Made by a program: the position numbers and the translations under genes. From Desulfobacteraceae bacterium (GTDB lineage: Bacteria > Desulfobacterota > Desulfobulbia > Desulfobulbales > Desulfobulbaceae): a stretch of 5,630 nucleotides of DNA. The notes under the pieces were generated by a model that made no database searches, was not told the DNA's origin, and worked only from the letters and a program-made list of their open reading frames with translations. Positions 1 to 4,962 of the stretch are shown piece by piece (position 1 is the first letter of the stretch; each line of letters opens with the position of its first letter). The DNA lies in the NCBI GenBank assembly GCA_022837185.1, contig JALHJD010000202.1, positions 1 through 5,630 on the forward strand, written 5' to 3'.

Positions 1-43
1 AAAGCTGGGAAACGAAGTGATACGACGGAGTAAGGAACAATGA
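1..43 (+). CDS. parA: ParA/Soj-type partition ATPase, 3' end only (partial)
   Basis: Only the last 13 codons and the stop are in the window. Read from base 2 they give KLGNEVIRRSKEQ, followed by TGA at 41-43. An amphipathic, basic C-terminal tail of this kind is usual at the end of chromosomal ParA/Soj proteins, and parA normally lies directly upstream of parB. The stop overlaps the parB start as ATGA, the same arrangement seen at two other junctions in this window. The other open frame (from base 1, ending in TAA at 31-33) gives KAGKRSDTTE, which fits less well. The identity is therefore an inference from context and tail style, with no ATPase motif visible. Confidence 0.6.
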   Translation, partial: KLGNEVIRRSKEQ

Positions 44-915
44 GCTCAAAAAAGGGACTGGGAAGGGGGGTCGAGGCGCTGCTTCCCGAAAACCCGGGCG
101 ACGCCGGTGAGGAAAAATTCTTCTTTTGCGACATCGACAAGATCGAACCAAATCCACGGCAGCCCCGAAAGCATTTTGACGAGGACAAACTGCAGAGACT
201 GGCGGATTCAATAGCCGAGAAAGGGGTCATTCAGCCCCTCCTGGTCAGCCGGAAAAAAGGGAACCGGTACAATCTCATTGCCGGTGAGCGCCGCCTGCGG
301 GCCGCCCGGATGTCGGGCCTGGAGGAAGTGCCGGTGGTCGTCATGGATTCCGACTCCGAGGGTAAAAACCTTGAACTCGCCCTGATTGAGAATATCCAGC
401 GCCACGACCTGAATCCCATTGAAGAGGCCATGGCGTACTCGCGCCTGATCAATGATTTTGAACTGACCCAGGAGCAGGTGGCGCAGAAAGTAGGACGAAA
501 ACGATCGACCATCACCAATACCCTGCGCCTGCTGAACCTGCCCGATTACCTCCAGGACGACGTCGCCGGCGGCCTCATTTCCGAAGGCCACGCCAGGGTC
601 CTGCTGCGGATCGTCGACGATGAGCAGCGGGTTCAGGAAATCAGGGGGCGGATCATCCGCGAGGAACTGTCGGTCCGCGAAACCGAGCGGTTATGCCGCA
701 AACCGCCTGCAGCCAGGCAGAGGACCGCCGCCCCTAAAGCGCTGCCGGACGAACTGCCCGCCACATATTGCCGCTCCATTGCCAATCAGTTGACCAACCA
801 CCTGCACACCAAGGTCCGCATCGTCCAGAACGGCAATCGCGGCAAGCTTGAAATTGAATACTATTCCAGCGACGATCTGGACCGCCTGGTCAGCCTGTTC
901 ATCCAGCAAAGCTGA
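40..915 (+). CDS. parB: Chromosome-partitioning protein ParB (Spo0J family)
   Basis: This is a complete ParB of 291 residues, a normal length for chromosomal members. The family binds parS sites near the origin, loads as a CTP-dependent sliding clamp, and works with ParA (and SMC in many bacteria) to segregate the chromosome. Visible signatures are the N-terminal KKGLGRGVEALLP tail (residues 4-16, the usual ParA-contact region), the NPRQPRKHF segment (38-46), the CTP-binding GERRLRAAR box (82-90), the ENIQRHDLNPIEEA motif (117-130), and a helix-turn-helix at about 142-168 (LTQEQVAQKVGRKRSTITNT). A C-terminal dimerisation segment covers about 238-291. The ATG at 40 has AAGGA at 32-36 and overlaps the preceding stop as ATGA, which suggests translational coupling. 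The next gene starts 20 bases after the stop. Confidence 0.96.
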   Translation: MSSKKGLGRGVEALLPENPGDAGEEKFFFCDIDKIEPNPRQPRKHFDEDKLQRLADSIAEKGVIQPLLVSRKKGNRYNLIAGERRLRAARMSGLEEVPVVVMDSDSEGKNLELALIENIQRHDLNPIEEAMAYSRLINDFELTQEQVAQKVGRKRSTITNTLRLLNLPDYLQDDVAGGLISEGHARVLLRIVDDEQRVQEIRGRIIREELSVRETERLCRKPPAARQRTAAPKALPDELPATYCRSIANQLTNHLHTKVRIVQNGNRGKLEIEYYSSDDLDRLVSLFIQQS

Positions 916-935
916 CTTCAAAAGGGAGAGACACC

Positions 936-1247
936 ATGGCCCTTATGCAGATAACTGTCATACCCATGGGCACGGCAAAGCCCGGCGTGGGTGAATACAT
1001 CGCCGACATCGAACGGTTTCTCGGCCAGGCCGAGGTCGACCACAGCCTGCATGACATGGGAACGGTCATCCACGGCAAGAGCGAAAAGCTCCTCGCCCTG
1101 GCTCACCAAATCCATCAACTGCCGTTCAGCCGGGGAGCGGAGCGGGTGGTAACCCAGATAACCCTTGATGAACGGCTTGACAAGGATCCTGGAATCGGTG
1201 AAAAGGTTCTTTCCGTGATCAAACAAGCCGGAGGTCCGCAACGATGA
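936..1247 (+). CDS. MTH1187/YqgV family thiamine-binding protein (DUF77)
   Basis: This small cytosolic protein of 103 residues belongs to the MTH1187/YqgV (DUF77) family. Family members adopt a ferredoxin-like fold, assemble as oligomers and bind thiamine, but their physiological role is not settled. Recognisable family blocks are the N-terminal strand QITVIPMGT (5-13), the HDMGTVIHG segment (39-47), and the C-terminal block GAERVVTQITLDERLDKD (68-85) followed by GIGEKVLSV. The start at 936 is preceded by GGGAG at 924-928 with good spacing; a second ATG lies three codons further in. No thiamine riboswitch is visible in the 20 bases before it, so it is probably expressed from the parAB transcript. 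Its stop overlaps the start of the next small gene (ATGA). Confidence 0.88.
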   Translation: MALMQITVIPMGTAKPGVGEYIADIERFLGQAEVDHSLHDMGTVIHGKSEKLLALAHQIHQLPFSRGAERVVTQITLDERLDKDPGIGEKVLSVIKQAGGPQR

Positions 1248-1393
1248 AGCACAACACCGTCCCGCGAAAAGGCCCCTTTCTTCTCCTGACCATCTTCACC
1301 ATGCTCCTCCTGGCCGGCATCGCCTTCGGGGAGCCGGGACGGGTTCTTGAACTGGCCAAAGCCATCTGCCTGTCCTGCATCGGCATAGGTTGA
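1244..1393 (+). CDS. Small membrane or secreted CxxC protein, CD1871A-like (49 residues)
   Basis: This short gene is easily overlooked and fills the gap between its neighbours. It begins with ATG overlapping the preceding stop (ATGA), with a strong GGAGGT ribosome site at 1230-1235 and 8-base spacing. The product has a basic N-terminus (MKHNTVPRKG), one hydrophobic segment (about 11-29), then a short tail ending in AKAICLSCIGIG with cysteines at 42 and 45. The CxxCIGIG ending at the extreme C-terminus is the hallmark I recall for the CD1871A family of CXXC-containing small proteins. Positive-inside reasoning puts the CxxC outside the cytoplasm. Alternatively AFG (27-29) is a signal-peptidase site that would release a 20-residue peptide. 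Its place directly before a polytopic Fe-S protein suggests a shared redox role. No function is established. Confidence 0.8.
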   Translation: MKHNTVPRKGPFLLLTIFTMLLLAGIAFGEPGRVLELAKAICLSCIGIG

Positions 1394-1400
1394 CGGAGAA

Positions 1401-2291
1401 ATGGAAACAGTTCGAAAGCTGATCCAGACGCTGTGGTTTTTCCTGGTCAACGGGTTCTGGGGCTTCCCCATGACCGGCAACATCTACCAGGGACCGCTGA
1501 AAGTCGTCTGTTCCCCCGGCCTCAACTGCTACTCGTGCCCGGCGGCGACAACCTACTGCCCCCTGGGCAGCCTGCAGCAGCTCCTGCTTGGTATCCGCTT
1601 CTCCCTGGAAACGGGGGGGATGTATTTCGGCACCTACGTCGTCGGCAGCATGGGTCTGCTGGGCGCCCTGTGCGGCCGCTTTATCTGCGGCTGGGCCTGT
1701 CCCTTCGGCCTGTTTCAGGAACTGCTCCATAAAATACCCTCGGTCAAACTGCCCTTTCCCGCGCGGCTGACCTGGCTGAAGTACGGTTTCCTGGCGTTCT
1801 TTATCGTCCTGTTTCCCCTGCTGCTGGTTGATGAATTCGGCCTCGGCGCTCCCTGGTTCTGCAAGTATGTCTGCCCGGCCGGAACGCTGGAAGCAGGGAT
1901 TCCCATGCTGATCCTGCAGCCCGATTTGAAAAGCACCATTGGCTGGCTGTACTGGAATAAAATTACTATTCTGGTAATTTTTGTCATGTGGAGTATTGTC
2001 ACTTCCCGGCCATTTTGCCGGTCTACCTGCCCCCTGGGGGCGTTTTATGCATTGTTCAACCGCCATCGGCTGATCAAGCTGAAACTGATCACTGAAAACT
2101 GCACCCAGTGCGGGGCATGTCACCGGGTGTGCCCCATGGGAATCCGTTTCAATGAAACCCCCGACAGCGGCGAATGCATTAGCTGCATGAAATGCATGAG
2201 CCAGGCCTGCAAATTTGATGCTATTTCCCTTGATATCGCCGGCTATTCCTTCAGCCGGGATATTGTCAGGCCGGAGAAAAAAACGGCCTGA
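1401..2291 (+). CDS. Polytopic membrane 4Fe-4S protein, NapH/CcoG-like
   Basis: This 296-residue membrane protein is rich in cysteine motifs. Hydrophobic segments lie at about 8-22, 74-92, 126-143 and 185-201. Between and beside them are CSPGLNCYSCPAATTYCPLG (37-56), CGRFICGWACPFG (91-103), CKYVCPAG (154-161) and RPFCRSTCPLGAFY (203-216). The repeated C-x3-CP motifs are typical of the Fer4_5/NapH/CcoG group, whose members pass electrons at the membrane or help metal-centre assembly. A C-terminal ferredoxin-like region has CTQCGACHRVCP (234-245) and CISCMKCMSQAC (259-270). In the second, the third and fourth cysteines are four residues apart instead of the usual three. The start at 1401 lies 7 bases after the small CxxC gene, with GGAG at 1395-1398 unusually close. 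The exact partner and substrate are unknown. Confidence 0.88.
   Translation: METVRKLIQTLWFFLVNGFWGFPMTGNIYQGPLKVVCSPGLNCYSCPAATTYCPLGSLQQLLLGIRFSLETGGMYFGTYVVGSMGLLGALCGRFICGWACPFGLFQELLHKIPSVKLPFPARLTWLKYGFLAFFIVLFPLLLVDEFGLGAPWFCKYVCPAGTLEAGIPMLILQPDLKSTIGWLYWNKITILVIFVMWSIVTSRPFCRSTCPLGAFYALFNRHRLIKLKLITENCTQCGACHRVCPMGIRFNETPDSGECISCMKCMSQACKFDAISLDIAGYSFSRDIVRPEKKTA
2239..2258 (+). other. Hairpin inside the 3' end of the Fe-S gene
   Basis: CCGGCT at 2239-2244 is matched by AGCCGG at 2253-2258, giving a perfect 6-bp stem with an 8-base loop. It lies within the last 18 codons of the Fe-S protein gene and is the first of four inverted repeats in 130 bases. It may be chance in GC-rich coding sequence, but its proximity to the next hairpin suggests a structured 3' end of the message. 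Confidence 0.3.
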
Positions 2292-2292
2292 C
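2265..2292 (+). terminator. Perfect 9-bp inverted repeat across the stop codon, possible transcript end
   Basis: GTCAGGCCG at 2265-2273 pairs perfectly with CGGCCTGAC at 2284-2292, leaving a 10-base loop that contains seven adenines (2277-2283). The second arm covers the TGA stop of the Fe-S gene. There is no T-run after it on the plus strand, so it is not a textbook intrinsic terminator. It could stabilise the 3' end or act with the next hairpin. On the minus strand the loop becomes T7. I call it a possible convergent end for the Fe-S operon and the leftward tRNA transcript. Confidence 0.4.
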
Positions 2293-2325
2293 CGGGGCAA
2301 GCGACCATGGACGGGTTCCCCCGGT
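2291..2325 (+). terminator. Second GC-rich hairpin just after the stop codon, possible terminator
   Basis: ACCGGGG at 2291-2297 pairs with CCCCGGT at 2319-2325 as a 7-bp stem. The intervening bases can form a smaller inner stem (GACC 2303-2306 with GGTT 2314-2317). It shares bases 2291-2292 with the preceding repeat, so the two structures cannot both form completely. No T-run follows on the plus strand. For leftward transcription a T7 tract lies seven bases beyond the stem, further than usual for an intrinsic terminator. Confidence 0.35.
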
Positions 2326-2350
2326 GCGCGCGAACCATTATCCTGATGAT

Positions 2351-2366
2351 CCGGCGCTCTCGCCGG
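2351..2366 (+). other. GC hairpin with CTCT loop
   Basis: CCGGCG at 2351-2356 and CGCCGG at 2361-2366 form a perfect 6-bp stem closing a CTCT tetraloop. It lies in the gap between the Fe-S gene and the tRNA genes and has no T-run on either side. It may belong to the same structured termination region or be chance in GC-rich sequence. Nothing else supportable was found between 2367 and 2523. Confidence 0.3.
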
Positions 2367-2523
2367 TCCGGCAGGGGTCGGGAATTGTCGGTGAGCCGGG
2401 CGCGGAGAACATCATGTGGTCCGGAAGGCCGTCGGGGCAGGGTTTTGTGGATTACATCGCCCGGTTCGGGGGTCTGTTGCGGAATGCAGAAGAATACCGG
2501 AGCAGGGCAGTTGCTGAAAAGGA

Positions 2524-2616
2524 TGGCGGAGAGAGAGGGATTCGAACCCTCGGTGGGGTTTTACCCCCACACTCGCTTAGCAGGCGAGCACCATCGGCCA
2601 ACTCGGTCATCTCTCC
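2524..2616 (-). tRNA. tRNA-Ser (anticodon GCU)
   Basis: This is a complete class II tRNA read on the minus strand, 93 bases including an encoded CCA (2524-2526). The acceptor stem GGAGAGA/TCTCTCC pairs at all seven positions, and the discriminator base is G, as expected for serine tRNAs. The anticodon stem CTCGC/GCGAG encloses the loop CTGCTAA, giving anticodon GCU (2579-2581), which reads AGC and AGU. The long variable arm has a 6-bp stem (2553-2558 with 2565-2570). The T arm is GAGGG-TTCGAAT-CCCTC. It is second in the tandem pair, 14 bases downstream of the other serine tRNA, so both are probably cut from one precursor. Confidence 0.97.
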
Positions 2617-2630
2617 GTGAGGACAGCAGG

Positions 2631-2716
2631 TGGCGGAGGGAGTAGGATTCGAACCCACGGAACTTTCGTTCAACGGTTTTCAAGACCGCCGCCTTAAACC
2701 ACTCGGCCATCCCTCC
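2631..2716 (-). tRNA. tRNA-Ser (anticodon UGA)
   Basis: This is a complete class II tRNA on the minus strand, 86 bases including an encoded CCA (2631-2633). The acceptor stem GGAGGGA/TCCCTCC is fully paired with discriminator G. The anticodon stem GCGGT/ACCGT (one G-T pair) encloses CTTGAAA, so the anticodon is UGA (2680-2682), which reads UCA and related UCN codons. The variable arm is GAAC-GAAA-GTTC and the T arm GTGGG-TTCGAAT-CCTAC. It is the first gene of the pair, with a promoter just upstream. Confidence 0.97.
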
Positions 2717-2727
2717 AACAAGGTGTT

Positions 2728-2756
2728 TAAATACCATTTCACGGGGACCCTGTCAA
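2728..2756 (-). promoter_or_regulatory. Sigma-70-type promoter for the serine tRNA pair
   Basis: On the minus strand a perfect -35 box TTGACA (2751-2756) is followed after exactly 17 bases by a weak -10 candidate TATTTA (2728-2733). Transcription would begin only a few bases before the first tRNA base at 2716. The position, spacing and perfect -35 box support the call; the poor -10 match is the weak point. The element sits in the 63-base gap shared with the divergent sigma-54 activator gene. Confidence 0.6.
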
Positions 2757-2779
2757 TAATCTCCTCGTGCGGGAATATC

Positions 2780-4354
2780 ATGGAAAAAACGACCGAAATC
2801 GCAACCGCGGACCAGATGATTGAACGCAACAACCTGTCCTGTCTGTATGAAATAACCAAACAGCTCGCCTCCGCCCACAACCTCCAGGACTGCCTGGAAA
2901 AGGTAGTGGAAACACTTGCCCGCGAAAAAGACATGACCACGGGCACGGTGACCATCGTCAATCCCCATACCGGGGAGCTGGAGATCGAAGTTGCCCACGG
3001 TATTTCCGCCGAAGCCCGGCGCCGGGGAAGATACAAGCTGGGAGAAGGGATAACCGGCAAGGTCGTGGTGACCGGCGAACCGATCCTGGTTCCGCAAATC
3101 GGCGAGGAGCCGCTCTTTCTCAACCGGACCCGCACCCGCGGCGATGAAAGAAAAAAGAAGAGTTCCTTTCTGTGCGTCCCCATCAAGGTCGGCAATCAGT
3201 GCATCGGCGCCCTGTCCATCGATCGTGAATATAAGAAAAATCTAGGAATTCAGGCGGAAAATGATCTGCGCTTTCTGACGGTGGTCAGCGGACTCATCGC
3301 CCAGACCGTCCAGCGGATCAGGCTGGTGAACGAAGAAAAGGAAAAGCTGCGGCAGGAAAATTCTCAACTGCGCCGGGAGTTGTCCGAAAAAAACCGGATC
3401 GAGGAAATCATCGGCAATTCATCCCGGATGCAGGAAGTGTACGACATGGTCCACCGGGTCGCCGACTCCAATGCCACGGTTCTGCTTCGGGGCGAATCAG
3501 GGACCGGCAAGACCCTTGTGGCCAAGGCCCTGCACGCCAATTCCAGCCGTCGCAATGGTCCTTTCGTGGTGGTGAACTGCGCGGCGCTGCCCGAATCCCT
3601 GCTGGAAAGCGAATTGTTCGGCCATGAAAAAGGGGCCTTTACCGGCGCTGTTTCAAAAAAAATAGGGCGGTTCGAGCAGGCGCGGAAGGGGACGCTGTTT
3701 CTTGACGAAATCAGCGAAATCAACCCGTCCGTACAGGTCAAGCTCCTGAACGTCATCCAGGAGAGAACGTTTCAGCGCCTGGGGGGATCGGAAGTCCTCA
3801 AAACCGATATCCGGCTGGTTGCCGCCACCAACCGGGACCTGGAAAAAGCCGTCGAGAACGGCTTGTTCCGGGAAGATCTCTACTACCGGCTCAACGTTTT
3901 TCCCATTTACCTGCCGCCGTTGCGGGAAAGACGGACGGACATCCTGCTGCTGGCGGAATATTTTCTCGAGAAATTCCGCAGGGAAAACAACAAACGGATT
4001 GAACGGATTTCGACCTCGGCCATCGACCTGCTCATGCAGTACCATTGGCCCGGCAACGTCCGCGAACTGCAGAACTGCATGGAACGGGCCGTGCTGATCT
4101 GCGATGAAAACACCATCAAGTCCATTCATCTTCCCCCGACCCTGCAGAGCTCCGAATCGGTGGCCACGGATAAACCGCTGTCGCTGGCCGCCGCGGTGGA
4201 AAATTATGAACGGGAACTGATCATCGACGCCCTGAAAAAAAATAAGGGCAATCAGACCCGGGCAGCCAGATACCTGAACACCAGCCTGCGCATAATCAAC
4301 TACAAAATCCACAATTACAATATCGAACCGAAACAGTACAAAGGAACACCATGA
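2780..4354 (+). CDS. nifA: NifA-like sigma-54-dependent transcriptional activator (GAF-AAA+-HTH)
   Basis: This 524-residue bacterial enhancer-binding protein activates RNA polymerase carrying sigma-54. An N-terminal GAF domain (about 20-180) has the NifA-type [10 protein letters not shown] (87-96) and EPLFLNRT (110-117) segments. A coiled linker (182-205) leads to the AAA+ domain, with Walker A GESGTGKT (238-245), the sigma-54 contact loop GAFTGA (285-290), Walker B TLFLDE (305-310) and WPGNVREL (423-430). A Fis-type helix-turn-helix lies at about 488-512. Overall it resembles NifA, the nitrogen-fixation activator. The linker after the AAA+ domain lacks the C-x4-C pair of oxygen-sensing rhizobial NifA. 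The open frame extends upstream through the tRNA genes, but the ATG at 2780 is where the family's N-terminus begins; its ribosome site (GGGA) is weak. No nif genes are present, so its target is unknown. A non-nif GAF activator is the alternative. Confidence 0.87.
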   Translation: MEKTTEIATADQMIERNNLSCLYEITKQLASAHNLQDCLEKVVETLAREKDMTTGTVTIVNPHTGELEIEVAHGISAEARRRGRYKLGEGITGKVVVTGEPILVPQIGEEPLFLNRTRTRGDERKKKSSFLCVPIKVGNQCIGALSIDREYKKNLGIQAENDLRFLTVVSGLIAQTVQRIRLVNEEKEKLRQENSQLRRELSEKNRIEEIIGNSSRMQEVYDMVHRVADSNATVLLRGESGTGKTLVAKALHANSSRRNGPFVVVNCAALPESLLESELFGHEKGAFTGAVSKKIGRFEQARKGTLFLDEISEINPSVQVKLLNVIQERTFQRLGGSEVLKTDIRLVAATNRDLEKAVENGLFREDLYYRLNVFPIYLPPLRERRTDILLLAEYFLEKFRRENNKRIERISTSAIDLLMQYHWPGNVRELQNCMERAVLICDENTIKSIHLPPTLQSSESVATDKPLSLAAAVENYERELIIDALKKNKGNQTRAARYLNTSLRIINYKIHNYNIEPKQYKGTP

Positions 4355-4962
4355 ACATCCTTCTGCACGTCTGCTGCGGCCCGTGCGCGATCTACCCCCT
4401 GCGCATTCTGCGTGAAAGAGGGCACCGGGTCAGGGGATATTTTTATAATCCGAACATACACCCCTTCAAGGAGTTTACCCGGCGGATCAGCGCCCTCAAC
4501 GAACTGGCGGTCCGGACCGCATTTCCTGTCGACATCGATGACCGGTACGGTTTAATTGAATATCTGCGCCGCGTCGTGTTTCACGAAAAACAGCGCTGCG
4601 CAGTCTGCTACGACCTGCGCCTGGAAGAGACGGCACGGAAAGCGGCCCGGGAGAATGAGGAGGCCTTTAGCACCACGCTGCTGTACTCGAAGTATCAGAA
4701 CCACGACCTGATCAAGGAAAAAGGGCTGCAACTGGCCGGCAAATACGGCGTGCAGTTCTATTATGAGGACTTCCGCCCAGGCTGGCAGGAGGGTATCGAC
4801 CGTGCCGTCGCCATGGGTCTGTACCGTCAGCCCTATTGCGGCTGCATCTACAGTGAACAGGAACGCTACGACAGGTCGTTGCGGAAGAAAGGAAAGCGGC
4901 CACATAACAACATCAACGGAGAAAATCATGGTACCCATCATCGTGCTGGCGACCAGCAATAA
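4351..4962 (+). CDS. queH: Epoxyqueuosine reductase QueH
   Basis: QueH (formerly DUF208) reduces epoxyqueuosine to queuosine, the last step in making the modified wobble base of GUN-decoding tRNAs (His, Asp, Asn, Tyr). It is the cobalamin-independent, unrelated alternative to QueG. The 203-residue protein shows HVCCGPC (6-12), the [10 protein letters not shown] segment (32-41), [14 protein letters not shown] (82-95), the [14 protein letters not shown] block (108-121) and [12 protein letters not shown] (158-169). Cysteines at 8, 9, 83 and 86, plus the CGC at 163-165, are the conserved set expected to hold an iron-sulfur cluster and the catalytic site. It starts at ATGA overlapping the activator stop, with AAGGA at 4341-4345. 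The last 12 residues are read from DNA that also encodes the start of rdgB, and the basic tail after about 177 looks unconserved. Confidence 0.94.
   Translation: MNILLHVCCGPCAIYPLRILRERGHRVRGYFYNPNIHPFKEFTRRISALNELAVRTAFPVDIDDRYGLIEYLRRVVFHEKQRCAVCYDLRLEETARKAARENEEAFSTTLLYSKYQNHDLIKEKGLQLAGKYGVQFYYEDFRPGWQEGIDRAVAMGLYRQPYCGCIYSEQERYDRSLRKKGKRPHNNINGENHGTHHRAGDQQ
4577..4592. promoter_or_regulatory. Degenerate parS-like site (14 of 16 matches)
   Basis: TGTTTCACGAAAAACA matches the widely conserved parS consensus TGTTTCACGTGAAACA at 14 of 16 positions. The left half GTTTCAC is intact and the two mismatches fall just right of centre. It lies inside queH (codons for VFHEKQ), about 3.7 kb from parB. 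ParB proteins tolerate some degeneracy, but these mismatches break the central CACGTG, so binding is uncertain and the match may be chance codon use. Confidence 0.3.

Noticed and set aside
1296..2300. Long minus-strand open frame of 334 codons opposite the Fe-S gene
   Set aside because: It lies antisense to a gene with unmistakable cysteine motifs. Its composition (rich in Q, G, A, P) and lack of any domain mark it as a GC-rich shadow frame.
2490..2523. Intrinsic terminator immediately after tRNA-Ser(GCU)
   Set aside because: On the minus strand there is a TTTT just after the CCA, but no preceding stem apart from the tRNA itself; only a weak 4-bp AGCA/TGCT pairing follows.
2307..2645. Plus-strand open frame of 112 codons containing an EREGFEPS-like stretch
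   Set aside because: This is the well-known artefact of translating the antisense of a serine tRNA T arm. The frame runs through the tRNA-Ser(GCU) gene, has no ribosome site and no family resemblance. The overlapping frame 2324-2620 fails for the same reason.
2452..2673. Minus-strand open frame of 73 codons
   Set aside because: It reads straight through both serine tRNA genes on their own strand; the peptide is tRNA sequence translated.
2736..2751. Second possible parS half-site (TTTCACG) upstream of the activator
   Set aside because: Only about 10 of 16 positions match parS, within chance expectation for a window of this size.
2630..2779. Longer N-terminus for the NifA-like protein, starting at 2630
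   Set aside because: The extra 50 codons run through the tRNA-Ser(UGA) gene and yield a tRNA-derived peptide ([13 protein letters not shown]). The family N-terminus begins at about the ATG at 2780.
4763..4927. Longer N-terminus for RdgB, starting at 4763
   Set aside because: The added residues are out-of-frame queH sequence with no resemblance to RdgB. ATG 4928 has a good ribosome site and the family's N-terminal motif follows at once.
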